DNA from: Leminorella grimontii ATCC 33999 = DSM 5078
Lineage (GTDB): Bacteria; Pseudomonadota; Gammaproteobacteria; Enterobacterales; Enterobacteriaceae
Length of the DNA: 64,000 nucleotides
Assembly (NCBI RefSeq): GCF_000439085.1
Contig: NZ_AUUA01000001.1
Location: 1 to 64,000 of the forward strand
Reading direction: 5' to 3'
Shown here: piece by piece, positions 52,763 through 62,827 of the stretch
Position numbering within the stretch: position 1 is the first letter of the stretch
How the letters are laid out: each line of letters opens with the position of its first letter
Notes under the pieces: model-generated
What the model was told of the DNA's origin: nothing
What the model saw: only the letters and a program-made list of their open reading frames with translations
Database searches by the model: none
Position numbers and translations under genes: made by a program

Positions 52763-52837
52763 GGGGCACTCTCTTTTACACGTGTATTTGTTACCTATAT
52801 GTAGGCAACCTCGATAAATTTCAAGCCCTTTTGGGAC

Positions 52838-53614
52838 CTATCCTTTATCCCTTAAGATGCGGTCCATCAGCCTGTCGGGCAGTAGCCTTTTGCATATAGC
52901 CATCGCTTTGGTAACCAGAGTTATGCGATAGCGTATCTTCGCGCGCGGGCTTTCCAATGCGTGGCGAATTGCGGGCAGGATGGCCTCTGGCGGTAGAGTA
53001 AAGCGCCGAGCGATGGACGGGTTTTCGACCGGCTTATCCTGCTGCGTTTGGTTTACGTTACTGCTAAACGCTGTGCTGATAGGTCCCGGTTCAATCAGGC
53101 TGACCTGAACGCCGCTGCCGTAGAGCTCTAGGCGGAGCGCATCCGACCAGGCTTCCAGCGCATACTTGCTGGCGGCGTATAGCCCGCGGCCGGGGGTGGA
53201 AATAATTCCCATGACTGAGCTGGTCTGAATGATTCGGCCTTCGCCCTGAGTCAGCATGGCGGGCAGCAGAAGCTGGGTCAGCTCGTGGGCGCCGAACAGG
53301 TTGGTGGAAAATTGATGTTCGAACTGCGGTCGGGTGATGGTGTTCAGCCGGCCGTAAATGCCGAAACCGCCGTTGTTGAACAGGCCGTAAAGCTTGCCTT
53401 CGGTTAGCCTCAGCACCGCTTCGGCAGCTTCACGAATGCTGTCGCTGTCGTCCAAATCGAGCTTTACCGTTTCAAATCCTTCTTGCTGCAGGCGTTCTAC
53501 GTCCTCAGATTTTCTACAGGCGGCGATAACGCGATAGCCGCGTTGTTTTAGATCTCTGGCGGCAACCAGACCAATGCCGCTGGAGCAGCCGGTAATCAAT
53601 ACTGCCTTTTGCAT
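52838..53614 (-). CDS. ybbO: SDR oxidoreductase YbbO
   Basis: 258 aa short-chain dehydrogenase. 'VLITGCSSGIGLVAARDLKQ' is the NADP site, 'LFNNGGFGIYGRLNTITR' the NNAG-type motif, and 'YAASKYALEAWSDALRLEL' the catalytic YxxxK. E. coli YbbO reduces aldehydes. It lies 19 bases downstream of tesA. Confidence 0.93.
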   Translation of the reverse strand: MQKAVLITGCSSGIGLVAARDLKQRGYRVIAACRKSEDVERLQQEGFETVKLDLDDSDSIREAAEAVLRLTEGKLYGLFNNGGFGIYGRLNTITRPQFEHQFSTNLFGAHELTQLLLPAMLTQGEGRIIQTSSVMGIISTPGRGLYAASKYALEAWSDALRLELYGSGVQVSLIEPGPISTAFSSNVNQTQQDKPVENPSIARRFTLPPEAILPAIRHALESPRAKIRYRITLVTKAMAICKRLLPDRLMDRILRDKG

Positions 53615-53633
53615 AACTTTACCTTTCCGTGAC

Positions 53634-54296
53634 TTAGCTCTGTTTAGCCGGTGTTGTAGACTGAAGAAGACCTACGTAGGGCGCAAGCGCCTGTGCCATA
53701 AAGTCGGCGATAAACGGCTGGGCGTCCGCGGTAGGGTGCAGGCCGTCGGACTGCATCCACTCCGGTTTCACCACGACTTTTTCCATGAAGTAAGGCAGCA
53801 GAGGCACGTTTTGCTCCTGCGCAAGTTTAGGATAAATAGCGGTAAACGCGTCGGTGTAGCGCTTGCCGTAGTTGGGCGTGATGCGGATTTGCATCAAGAG
53901 CGGCTGGGCGTTAGCCTGTTTAATGACGGTAATGATTTGCGTCAGGTCGCGCTCGATGTCCGCTGTCGGAAAGCCGCGCAGGCCGTCATTAGCGCCCAGT
54001 TCGACGAGCACCCAGCGCGGCTGATGGGTTTTCAAAAGTTCAGGCAGTCGCGCAAGCCCTTGGGCCGCGGTATCGCCGCTGATGCTGGCGTTGATGACCT
54101 TCGGCGCGTTAGGCTGATCCTTCCAGCGATCGCCTAACTGGCTAGCCCATGCCTGTTCGATTGGCAGCCGAAAGCCGGCGCTCAGGCTATCGCCCAGAAT
54201 AAGCAGCGTGTCCGCCGCCGCGACGCGCAAAGATGACAGCCCCAGCAATAAAAGGATTGGCAGATGTCTGAAAATCACGTTCTTGAAGTTCATCAT
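53634..54296 (-). CDS. tesA: Acyl-CoA thioesterase I / lysophospholipase L1
   Basis: 220 aa periplasmic GDSL hydrolase. Signal peptide of about 27 residues ('RHLPILLLLGLSSLRVAAAD'), then GDSL at 35-38 with Ser37 as nucleophile, 'ELGANDGLRGFP' (block III Asn), and the Asp/His pair in 'QSDGLHPTADAQPF'. Cleaves acyl-CoA, lysophospholipids and some esters. Its 5' end overlaps the divergent ybbA gene by 33 bases, as in E. coli. Confidence 0.96.
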   Translation of the reverse strand: MMNFKNVIFRHLPILLLLGLSSLRVAAADTLLILGDSLSAGFRLPIEQAWASQLGDRWKDQPNAPKVINASISGDTAAQGLARLPELLKTHQPRWVLVELGANDGLRGFPTADIERDLTQIITVIKQANAQPLLMQIRITPNYGKRYTDAFTAIYPKLAQEQNVPLLPYFMEKVVVKPEWMQSDGLHPTADAQPFIADFMAQALAPYVGLLQSTTPAKQS

Positions 54297-54950
54297 TTAA
54301 ATAAGTCTGTCGGTGAGGGAGAGCACAGGCTTAACATCCTCACCGGAGTTGAGCTGGTTGTCAATTCAGGACAAACAATTGCGCTGATTGGTGAATCGGG
54401 ATCGGGGAAGTCTACGCTGCTCGGTATCCTGGCCGGGCTGGATGACGCCTCCAGCGGCGACGTTAAGCTTCTTGGGCATTCTCTGCCGGAAATGGACGAG
54501 GAGGACAGAGCCGCGCTGCGCGCAAAAGACGTGGGCTTCGTGTTTCAGTCCTTTATGCTGGTGCCGACGCTGACGGCGCTGGAAAACGTCCAACTGCCGG
54601 CTCTGCTGCGAGGTGACTCCGAGCGCGAAAGCAAGGCGCAGGCGTTGGCGCTTCTGGAGCAACTGGGGCTGGGGGAACGCGCGGGGCACCTGCCGGCTCA
54701 GCTGTCCGGCGGAGAACAGCAGCGGGTCGCGATTGCCCGCGCCTTCATTAGTCGACCAACCATTCTGTTTGCTGATGAGCCGACCGGCAACCTTGACCGC
54801 CAGACCGGCGTAAAAATCGCCGATCTGCTGTTTTCTCTTAACCGCGATTTTGCTACCACGCTGATATTAGTCACCCACGACGAGACGCTCGCGGCCCGCT
54901 GCCAGCGCCAGCTGCGGCTGCGCGACGGGCAATTGTGGGAGGCATCATGA
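54264..54950 (+). CDS. ybbA: ABC transporter ATP-binding protein YbbA
   Basis: 228 aa MacB/LolD-type ATPase. Walker A GESGSGKST at 43-51, signature 'LPAQLSGGEQQRVAIARAF', Walker B 'ILFADEPTGNLD'. With YbbP it forms an ABC complex genetically linked to tesA and envelope lipid or secondary metabolite handling. Start overlaps the tesA start on the other strand; stop overlaps ybbP (ATGA). Confidence 0.96.
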   Translation: MSENHVLEVHHLNKSVGEGEHRLNILTGVELVVNSGQTIALIGESGSGKSTLLGILAGLDDASSGDVKLLGHSLPEMDEEDRAALRAKDVGFVFQSFMLVPTLTALENVQLPALLRGDSERESKAQALALLEQLGLGERAGHLPAQLSGGEQQRVAIARAFISRPTILFADEPTGNLDRQTGVKIADLLFSLNRDFATTLILVTHDETLAARCQRQLRLRDGQLWEAS

Positions 54951-57382
54951 TCTGGCGCTGGTTTTGGCGCGAATGGCGCTCGCCGTCGCTGCTGATAGTC
55001 TGGCTTTCGTTGACGCTGGCTGTCGCCTGCGTGCTGGCGCTGGGGCGCGTCAGCGACCGCATGGAACAGGGGCTGAGCCAGCAAAGCCGCGACTTTATCG
55101 CCGCCGACAGGGTGCTGACCGCCAGTCGCCCGGTTGACGACGCCTGGCTGCAAAAAGCTAAAGAAGAGGGGCTGAGCGTCAGTCGGCAGCTGTCGTTCAT
55201 GACCATGGCATACGCCAACGACGCGCCGCTGCTTTCCGCCGTGAAGGCCGTCGACGGTAACTATCCGCTGTACGGCAAGCTGGAAACTCAGCCCGTTCAG
55301 GCCAAGCCTCAGCCGGGAACGGCGCTGGTGGCGCCGAGGCTGATGGCGCTGCTTAATCTGAAGGTTGGCGACAGGCTGGAAGTGGGCGACGCCGAGCTTA
55401 CCGTCAGCGGTGAAGTCGTTCAGGAGCCGGACGCTGGCTTTAACCCGTTTCAGACTGCGCCAAGAATTTTAATCAACTATCAGGATATCGATAAGACCGG
55501 CGCGGTTCAGCCGGGGAGCCGATTGACCTACCGCTATCTGTTTGCCGGCGAGCCGAACGCGCTTGAGCGCTTTGGCGAATTTGTCGTGCCTCAACTGCGC
55601 CCGGATCAGCGCTGGTTTGGCACCGAGCAGTCCGGTACGGCGGTCGGCAAGTCTCTCCAGCGGGCGCAAAACTTCCTGCTGCTTTCCGCCGTCTTAACGC
55701 TGCTGTTGGCGGTCGCTGCGGTCGCTGTTTCGATGGGGCACTATTGCCGCAGTCGCTATAATCTGGTGGCCGTGCTTAAGACGCTGGGGGCGGGAAAGCG
55801 GGCGCTGCGCAGGCTGGTTATCGGGCAGTGGTTGTCCGTATTGGCGCTGGCCGGCGCAGTTGGCAGCCTGATCGGTATTTTGTTTGAACAAGGGCTGATG
55901 GCTTTGCTGGCGCCGCTGTTGCCCAAAGCGCTGCCGCCGGCAGGACCGTGGCCGTGGCTGTGGAGTCTGGGCGCGTTGCTGATTATCTCGCTCATGGTCG
56001 GATTGCGCCCCTATAAGCAGCTGTTGGCGACACGGCCTCTGCGCGTGCTTCGAGCCGACGCCATGTCCAACGTTTGGCCGCTGAAATTCTACATTCCAAT
56101 CATGTTAGCGACCGTTGCGCTGCTGTTAGCGCTGGTAGCCGGGTTCAACCTGGTGTGGTGGGGGATCCTGTTCGGCATTATGGCGCTCTCCCTGCTGCTG
56201 GGAGCGCTTGGGTGGTGCAGCCTGCTGCTGCTTCGTCGCCTGACGCTTAAAGGGCTGGCGCTTCGCCTGGCCGTTAACCGTCTTTTGAGGCAGCCATGGT
56301 TGACGACGACCCAGCTGTCTGCTTTTTCCTTCTCATTTATGCTGTTGGCGCTGCTGATTATCCTTCGGGGTGACTTGCTTGACCGCTGGCAGCAGCAGAT
56401 ACCGCCGGAAAGCCCCAACTATTTTTTGATGAATATGACTGAAGGACAACTGCCTTCTCTCAGGCAGTTTCTCAGCGGCCACGGCATTGAGGCGGGGGAC
56501 TTCTACCCGATCGTCCGCGTTCGCCTGACGGGCATCAATCAGCAAAAGGCGACGGAGAGAGTAAAAGAAGACGAGCCCGGCGGCGAGGCGGTCAACCGAG
56601 AGTTGAATCTGACCTGGCTGCCCGCCGACAGGCCTTCTCCTAATGAGGTGACGGGAGGAAGCTGGCCGCCGAAAAATGATGAGGTGTCCGTTGACGCCGG
56701 GTTGGCCGAGCGGCTGGGGCTACGCATTGGCGATAAGCTGACGTTCACTGGCGATACGCAGGAGTTTAGCGCGACGATATCCAGCCTGCGCCACGTTGAT
56801 TGGGAGAGCCTGCGCCCTAATTTCTACTTTATATTTCCTCAAGGGGCGTTGGATTCATTGCCTCAGACTTACCTGACCAGCTTCCGCTATCAGCAAGACG
56901 GTACGGCGCTGGTCGAGCTGTATCGGCAGTATCCAACCCTGAGTCTGTTAGATATAGGCAGCATGCTCAAGCAGGTGACGACGGTGTTTCAGCAGGTAGG
57001 GCGCGCGCTGGAGGCAATGGTGGCGCTGGTGATCGTTTGCGGCGGTCTGCTGCTGCTGGCGCAGGTTCAGGTCGGCATGCGGCAACGGCGGCAGGAGCTG
57101 GTAGTTTACCGTACGCTGGGGGCCGGCAAGCGCCTGCTTCGTCGTACGCTGTGGAGCGAGTTTGCGCTGTTAGGTTTGGCTGCGGGGATTACTGCGGCGA
57201 TTGGTGCAGAGGTATCGCTGTGGTGGCTTCAGCGCACGCTGTTTGAGTTTCCCTGGCAGCCTAACTTCGCCATGTGGGTACTGCTTCCCGCTTTCTGTGC
57301 AGGGTTGCTGTCTCTGTGCGGCGGTTGGCTAGGCGTTCGCCTGCTGGGCGGCAAGGCGCTGTATCGGCGGTATCAGGAGTAG
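54947..57382 (+). CDS. ybbP: ABC transporter permease YbbP
   Basis: 811 aa, FtsX/MacB-type permease with large periplasmic regions. Hydrophobic clusters near residues 15-40, 245-420 and 680-800 ('LLLAVAAVAVSMGHYCRS', 'LVIVCGGLLLLAQVQ') mark the membrane helices; both FtsX-like domains are present. Start at ATG 54947 overlaps the ybbA stop. Length agrees with E. coli YbbP (804). Confidence 0.95.
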   Translation: MIWRWFWREWRSPSLLIVWLSLTLAVACVLALGRVSDRMEQGLSQQSRDFIAADRVLTASRPVDDAWLQKAKEEGLSVSRQLSFMTMAYANDAPLLSAVKAVDGNYPLYGKLETQPVQAKPQPGTALVAPRLMALLNLKVGDRLEVGDAELTVSGEVVQEPDAGFNPFQTAPRILINYQDIDKTGAVQPGSRLTYRYLFAGEPNALERFGEFVVPQLRPDQRWFGTEQSGTAVGKSLQRAQNFLLLSAVLTLLLAVAAVAVSMGHYCRSRYNLVAVLKTLGAGKRALRRLVIGQWLSVLALAGAVGSLIGILFEQGLMALLAPLLPKALPPAGPWPWLWSLGALLIISLMVGLRPYKQLLATRPLRVLRADAMSNVWPLKFYIPIMLATVALLLALVAGFNLVWWGILFGIMALSLLLGALGWCSLLLLRRLTLKGLALRLAVNRLLRQPWLTTTQLSAFSFSFMLLALLIILRGDLLDRWQQQIPPESPNYFLMNMTEGQLPSLRQFLSGHGIEAGDFYPIVRVRLTGINQQKATERVKEDEPGGEAVNRELNLTWLPADRPSPNEVTGGSWPPKNDEVSVDAGLAERLGLRIGDKLTFTGDTQEFSATISSLRHVDWESLRPNFYFIFPQGALDSLPQTYLTSFRYQQDGTALVELYRQYPTLSLLDIGSMLKQVTTVFQQVGRALEAMVALVIVCGGLLLLAQVQVGMRQRRQELVVYRTLGAGKRLLRRTLWSEFALLGLAAGITAAIGAEVSLWWLQRTLFEFPWQPNFAMWVLLPAFCAGLLSLCGGWLGVRLLGGKALYRRYQE

Positions 57383-57415
57383 AGGGTAAAACAATATAAA
57401 ACATATAGATAAGTG

Positions 57416-57450
57416 AACGATACGAGCGTTTTTACTCTCGTATCGTTTTA
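57416..57450 (+). terminator. Intrinsic terminator after ybbP
   Basis: AACGATACGAG (57416-57426) with CTCGTATCGTT (57437-57447), then TTATTA; perfect 11 bp stem. Confidence 0.85.
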
Positions 57451-58062
57451 TTAGCTTATTTTGATAGCGTTGTCGTCGTATATTATTAAAAATAACTTAG
57501 CTTAATAATATATAGGTTGCTAACATTAATTTACTTATCTTTTTGATAATAAAATTGTTTTTTATTCCGAGTGGTAACATCTGTAATTATTCATTAATAC
57601 ATAATAAAACGCATTTCCAATGTGGTTTTTTTTGTGTATTATTCTAATGCCCACTTTTTCATTGGACGAATATATGTACCTAATGGGGGTTATGTCCTCT
57701 ATTGACAGAATTGGTCGATCTTGATTAAGAGATATTAACTGAGAATCATTAATATATATAATGCCTTTCATTGCTCTGAATGAGTTAATGTTTCTTTGTC
57801 TATGGTTTATCTACTCGATCCTGTCGCTATCCTATTATAGCAGAAAAAGTAAATAATTTTATTTATTAAATAATTACATAAACTCAATTGGTTAAAGTGA
57901 TTGGGGCGTTATGTAATGGCGATATTCTGAAATGCTTATATTTTCTCGTAAGGGAACGTTTTTATTTTCATAGGCTTATTAATTGTGTGATTCCACGGAT
58001 CTTTTTATTTAGTTGTATTTATCTTTGTTCTTTTTGGTGCATTTTTAAATAAGGGAATATAT
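57451..58062. other. AT-rich region upstream of autotransporter 2
   Basis: About 610 bases, strongly AT-rich, no convincing gene (the minus-strand 69-codon frame at 57562-57771 looks random). It resembles the AT-rich stretches beside autotransporter 1 and probably holds the promoter and silencing sites of the gene at 58063. Confidence 0.5.
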
Positions 58063-61000
58063 ATGTCCAGCTCATTAGCTTATTCTTCATTATTGATTCA
58101 ACGTAAGATTGGATTAACTAAACTCTCTTTGTTAGTTTCCTTGGTCTTAAGCACGATGCCGCAGGCAATAGCCCAACTCGGTCCGGTTTCCGTGACGACA
58201 AATCAGTCCGTTACGCTTCCCGATGGGGAAAGCGTTATGGCGCCGAGCGGCAGCGCGATTTTGGTGTCCGGCGGCGGCTCGGTCATCGGGAAAGACATGT
58301 CCATAGGATCTTCGGCGCGCAATGAGAAGACAATTACCGTCTCAGGCCAGGATTCACTGGTCGATCTTTACGGCGCAACGGTTGTTAATAGTAATGGCAT
58401 AGGCGTTTATTCCAGCAACGGCGGGCAGGTTTCCCTTGGGCAGGGGACGATGATTAACGTCAATGCTGACGTGGGCAACAGGGCTGCGGGCATATATATC
58501 GACAATACCGCAATGAACGATAGCGCATTTGGCAGCGACATGGTTATTCGCGTCGACAGGCAGCAGGCAGGCGTTGACAGCTACGCCAGAATGGGATTGG
58601 TCTTGCAGGGCGCTGGCGCCTATGCGTCTTTCGATCGTCTGTCTATAGAAGGCAACGCGGTAAACGTCGGCGGATTTCTCGCCAACGGCGCAGAGTTGAC
58701 GATGACGAACAGCCGGGTTTACGTAGCGGGCGCGTCTCTTGATGACGGTCTTATCTATTGGCCGGTAAACGTCTATTACGTGGACGTACGGAATACGGGG
58801 TTTACCCTGTGGAATCAGGACGTGCTGAACCTGACTAATACCGACATCATTATGGATAATCAGGCCAACAGCGGCATTATCGTAAAAGACGGTTCTCAAC
58901 TGAATATGGTAGGCGGAAAGATCGTGCTGACCGAAGCGACCAACGGCAGCTACGGCATTTATGGCTACGTTGGGGGAGAAATAAATCTGCAAGACGTGCA
59001 GGTGATTATGCAGGGCAACGCGGACAAGGGGATTGTCGCCCATAATAGTCAAACGCTTAATGCCGACGGCGTCAACATTTCCAGCTATGGCACAGACAGC
59101 ATCGGCGTTCGCGTAGCTAAGAGCTCCAACGGGGGGCTCAACAACTCGACGATAAGCGGCTATGGCAATGCTTTCACCGGGGTGATCGTTGGTATAGACA
59201 GCAAGTTGGTGAGCGATGCCTTGACCGTCAACACGACGGGCGATGCCTCAATGGGGATGTCCATTGTAGACGGCGGTCAAGCGACGCTCAACGATGGTGC
59301 AATCAGCGTGGAGGGAAGCCAGACGACCGGTATTAGCGTGACCAGCGGAACGTTGACGGCAAGCGGATTGAACGTTGTGGCTAATGGAGAAGGCGCATCG
59401 GCATTGAAAAACGGCGATAGCGTTTCTATAACCAACGGACGGCTTGCCGCTGCAGGCAATAAGAGTAACGCGGTGATTCTGTCAAACTCAGGCAGCCTGA
59501 CATTGACGGACTCGACCGTTGAAGGTGGCGGCGCTTCGGTTTTCACCGTTCAGGGAATAAGCAATATTATAACGTTGGATCGCAGCAGCGCCGTAGCGAA
59601 GAACGACGCGCAGCTGCTGGCGTTGGCTGACGGCGGCGCCGTTGCGCTAACGGCGGACAATGTCAGCCGGCTCTACGGCGACGCTTATGCCGGAACGGGA
59701 AGCGACGCTTCGTTAACGCTTAACGGCGCCTCCGCCTGGCAGGGCGGCGCGCAAAACGTTGGTGCGGTTGCACTTAACGACGGTAGCCTGTGGCAAATAA
59801 CGCGCCATTCCGACGTTGGCTCCCTGGCCTTGAACAACGGTGCGCTGGCCTTTACTGCGCCATCATCATCGGACTTTAAAACGCTGACCGTGCGCGGAAA
59901 CTATAGCGCTCAGAGCGGCGCCGTCAGCCTGAATACTCGCTTAGGCGGTGATGATTCTCTTACCGACCGGCTGATTGTGCAGGGTAATACGCAGGGGGAA
60001 ACGCTTTTACAGGTTGCTAACGCCGGCGGTCAGGGGGCGAAAACGGCTGAAGGCATCCCGGTCGTTCAGGTGCTGGGCGATTCTAATGGTAGCTTTAAGC
60101 TGAATGGCCGCGTCGTGGCCGGGTTGTATGACTATCATCTCTATCAGGGTAGCGCTTCTAATCCAGATGACGGTAATTGGTATTTGCGTACGGACTACCT
60201 GGCGCCCACGCCTTCGGACGGTAGCGGCGAAACGCCGTCCGTCATCGACGGCGGACCGAGCGTTACGCCTCTGCGCCCCGAAGTCGGTTCGTATTTGAGC
60301 AACCTGTCGACGGCGTCCACGATGTTTGTTCATACGATGCACGAACGCTTGGGCGAACCGCAGTTTACCGACGCCTATAAAGGAAACGACGCGGCACCCT
60401 CTTTATGGCTGCGCATCGCAGCGAATAAAGCACAGGATACGGTCCACGATCTGGATCAGACCTCGAATACGTCCGTCGTTCAACTGGGCGGCGATATCGC
60501 GCAGTGGAGCAGCAACGGTAGCGATCGCTATCACGTTGGCCTAATGGGCGGATACGGGCGCAGCAATAACCACAGCCGCTCCACGATTACCCATGACTAC
60601 TCTTCCAGCAAGGTAACGGGATACAGCGTGGGAGCGTATGGCACCTGGTTTAAAAACGGCGACGAGCCGACCGGGCCCTACGTGGACGTCTGGTCTCAGT
60701 ATGGATGGTACAAGAACAAGGTCAACGGCTCGGGCCTGCCCGAGGAAAGTTACGACAGCCGTGGATGGACGACTTCGGTTGAAAGCGGCTATGCCTTCGT
60801 CGCGAAGGAAAGCGAACGCTATCAACTGATGCTGGAGCCTCAGGCTCAGGTAGCGTGGAACAACTTTAGTCAGGATAATCACACGGAGAGCAATGGCACA
60901 CGCGTGACCGACGGCGACGCCAGCGGCCTTATCACGCGGATGGGCGTACGCCTGTATCGCCATGACAAGCAAAACCGCAACGGCATTCAGCCTTTTGTCG

Positions 61001-61215
61001 AGACCAACTGGTGGTACAGCGGCGCAGACAACACCTTGAAGTTTAACGGTGAAAAAGTGGAAGACGGCACGCCTTCCTCACGCCTGGAGGTGAAGGTCGG
61101 CCTTCAGGGCGAAGTGGCCAAAGGCTGGCAGGTATGGGGCCACGTGGGCCAACAGTGGGGGGCGAACGACTATACCCGCTATGAGGGGATGGTGGGAGTG
61201 AAAATGACGTTCTAA
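58063..61215 (+). CDS. Type Va autotransporter, copy 2
   Basis: 1050 aa. Extended signal peptide ending 'LVLSTMPQAIAQ', beta-helix passenger (about 40-700) with repeated short strands, autochaperone ending 'DDGNWYLRTDYLAPTPS', and C-terminal barrel (about 760-1050) starting 'HTMHERLGEPQFTD' and ending in Phe. The barrel and autochaperone match copy 1 closely, the passenger does not. No catalytic motif seen. Likely a surface adhesin or aggregation factor, by family. Confidence 0.9.
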   Translation: MSSSLAYSSLLIQRKIGLTKLSLLVSLVLSTMPQAIAQLGPVSVTTNQSVTLPDGESVMAPSGSAILVSGGGSVIGKDMSIGSSARNEKTITVSGQDSLVDLYGATVVNSNGIGVYSSNGGQVSLGQGTMINVNADVGNRAAGIYIDNTAMNDSAFGSDMVIRVDRQQAGVDSYARMGLVLQGAGAYASFDRLSIEGNAVNVGGFLANGAELTMTNSRVYVAGASLDDGLIYWPVNVYYVDVRNTGFTLWNQDVLNLTNTDIIMDNQANSGIIVKDGSQLNMVGGKIVLTEATNGSYGIYGYVGGEINLQDVQVIMQGNADKGIVAHNSQTLNADGVNISSYGTDSIGVRVAKSSNGGLNNSTISGYGNAFTGVIVGIDSKLVSDALTVNTTGDASMGMSIVDGGQATLNDGAISVEGSQTTGISVTSGTLTASGLNVVANGEGASALKNGDSVSITNGRLAAAGNKSNAVILSNSGSLTLTDSTVEGGGASVFTVQGISNIITLDRSSAVAKNDAQLLALADGGAVALTADNVSRLYGDAYAGTGSDASLTLNGASAWQGGAQNVGAVALNDGSLWQITRHSDVGSLALNNGALAFTAPSSSDFKTLTVRGNYSAQSGAVSLNTRLGGDDSLTDRLIVQGNTQGETLLQVANAGGQGAKTAEGIPVVQVLGDSNGSFKLNGRVVAGLYDYHLYQGSASNPDDGNWYLRTDYLAPTPSDGSGETPSVIDGGPSVTPLRPEVGSYLSNLSTASTMFVHTMHERLGEPQFTDAYKGNDAAPSLWLRIAANKAQDTVHDLDQTSNTSVVQLGGDIAQWSSNGSDRYHVGLMGGYGRSNNHSRSTITHDYSSSKVTGYSVGAYGTWFKNGDEPTGPYVDVWSQYGWYKNKVNGSGLPEESYDSRGWTTSVESGYAFVAKESERYQLMLEPQAQVAWNNFSQDNHTESNGTRVTDGDASGLITRMGVRLYRHDKQNRNGIQPFVETNWWYSGADNTLKFNGEKVEDGTPSSRLEVKVGLQGEVAKGWQVWGHVGQQWGANDYTRYEGMVGVKMTF

Positions 61216-61240
61216 GCTCGCTGATAGCTCAAAAGTAGTG

Positions 61241-61268
61241 AAAAGGGATAGGAAACTATCCCTTTTGC
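61241..61268 (+). terminator. Intrinsic terminator after autotransporter 2
   Basis: AAAAGGGATAG (61241-61251) with CTATCCCTTTT (61256-61266), loop GAAA. Confidence 0.82.
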
Positions 61269-61312
61269 GTTCTGCAATTGTGTTAAGGTGACGGACCCGC
61301 ACCGAGATAAAG

Positions 61313-62215
61313 ATGGAATTTTTACCCCCGATGTCAGCCAGAAACGCCACCCTGATAGGCCTAGCCGCCATTATTTTATGGAGCACCGTAGTTGGATTTC
61401 TTCGAAGCGTCTCCGAGGGGCTAGGCGCGATAGGCGGGGCGGCAATGGTTTACAGCCTCAGCGCTCTGTTGCTGCTGTTTATCGTCGGTTTACCCAAACT
61501 CTCTTCGTTTCCTCGAAAGTACCTCTATTGGGGATGCGTTCTTTTCGTTTCCTATGAAATCTGCCTTTCGCTTTCCGTCGGGTTTGCCAACTCGGGTTCG
61601 CAGGCCATTGAAGTCAGCATGGTCAACTACCTGTGGCCCAGCCTGACGCTGCTTTTCGTGACGCTGGCAGACCGTAAAAGGCCTAAATTTTTGATGCTGC
61701 CGGGCATGCTGATTTGTTTCGCGGGATTGGGAAAAGTCTTGGGAGGCGAAAACGGCCTCTCGCTCAACGATATGGCTGGCAACGTCGCTTCTAACCCCCT
61801 GAGCTATGGTTTGGCTTTTGTCGGTGCGGTGATATGGAGCGCCTATTGCGTCATGACCAAAAAGCTCGCCAACGGCAGCAACGGCATTACGTTATTCTTT
61901 ATGCTGACCGCAGCGGCTCTGTGGCTTAAGTTTTTCCTCACGGATACGCCAGCGATGCACTTTAGCCTGCACATATTGGTTAATTTGGTTTTGGTCTCTA
62001 TCGCGATGGGATTAGGCTATGCAGCCTGGAATATTGGGATGCTTCATGGCAATGCGACCCTTCTGGCAACCGCTTCGTATTTTACCCCCGTTATATCGGC
62101 GCTTTTTGCTGCGATGCTGCTGGGGGAATCTTTAAGTTTATACTTTTGGACCGGCGCTTTGATGGTCTGCACTGGGTCGTTAATTTGCTGGTATTCAACC
62201 AAAGGCGCGACCTAG
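61313..62215 (+). CDS. yddG: Aromatic amino acid exporter YddG (DMT family)
   Basis: 300 aa, ten predicted helices, EamA/DMT superfamily. 'ATLIGLAAIILWSTVVGFLR', 'FVSYEICLSLSVGFANSGSQ', 'AIEVSMVNYLWPSLTLLF' and 'AAWNIGMLHGNATLLATASY' align with E. coli YddG, which exports aromatic amino acids. ATG 61313 is used; ATG 61331 would match the E. coli N terminus more closely. Confidence 0.88.
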   Translation: MEFLPPMSARNATLIGLAAIILWSTVVGFLRSVSEGLGAIGGAAMVYSLSALLLLFIVGLPKLSSFPRKYLYWGCVLFVSYEICLSLSVGFANSGSQAIEVSMVNYLWPSLTLLFVTLADRKRPKFLMLPGMLICFAGLGKVLGGENGLSLNDMAGNVASNPLSYGLAFVGAVIWSAYCVMTKKLANGSNGITLFFMLTAAALWLKFFLTDTPAMHFSLHILVNLVLVSIAMGLGYAAWNIGMLHGNATLLATASYFTPVISALFAAMLLGESLSLYFWTGALMVCTGSLICWYSTKGAT

Positions 62216-62491
62216 TGGTGTGAAGGGTATGGCCAATAGTGCTATTCCCCCGGAAGGGAGAACCCGATATCTACAGGGGGCTCTTAAACAGAGCGCTCGG
62301 GAATTCATTGTCATTCTTTTTCAGCGTTAGACCTCATCGCCTTTCAGTTCAACCGGAACTGGCCTGGACTGACAGTTTCACATTCGTCTATTGAACTCTC
62401 TGGAGACGGTTCGAAAAAAATTGGATAAAGCGTTTAGAGTTCGAGATGGTTAAGCGAGAAAACGATGAATGTTTGCTGGGCGTTTTTTCCA
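62216..62491. other. Gap between yddG and the toxin-antitoxin genes
   Basis: 276 bases without a gene or a clear terminator. Nothing else seen. Confidence 0.4.
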
Positions 62492-62827
62492 TTACGCCGT
62501 GATTAACATTTGGTAAAGCAGCTGTTCCAAATTTTGTTTCGTACTGCAATAGAGGTGAATATAAATAGTATTGTTCTCGGCGAGCTCAAACAGAACGCGA
62601 TGTTTCTGCTTTTCATCAAACCATTGACGTAGGCGAAGGCCGTTTTCCGCAGCCGTTTGATTAAAACCATAGCGGGATGGATCCGTGGCAATGGCATTTG
62701 TAGACTCCGTTAACAGGCTATCCGTCATTATCGCTGCGGTTTCGACATCGTGATGAAGCGCCTGATAGTATTCAATAACGTCTAAAGAACGATATGCGAC
62801 TTCAGTGATGATGATGCGTTTTTTCAT
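62492..62827 (-). CDS. RelE/ParE-family toxin
   Basis: 111 aa from ATG 62827. 'RIIITEVAYRSLDVIEYYQA' is the two-helix start, and 'RLRQWFDEKQKHRVLFELAE' followed by 'TIYIHLYCST' the beta core of the ParE/RelE fold. Target (gyrase or ribosome) cannot be told from sequence. The start shares one base with the antitoxin stop (TGATG), so it is translated after the antitoxin. Confidence 0.78.
   Translation of the reverse strand: MKKRIIITEVAYRSLDVIEYYQALHHDVETAAIMTDSLLTESTNAIATDPSRYGFNQTAAENGLRLRQWFDEKQKHRVLFELAENNTIYIHLYCSTKQNLEQLLYQMLITA

Noticed and set aside
57562..57771. 69-codon frame on the minus strand after ybbP
   Set aside because: Same reasons: AT-rich DNA, no ribosome site, no domain.
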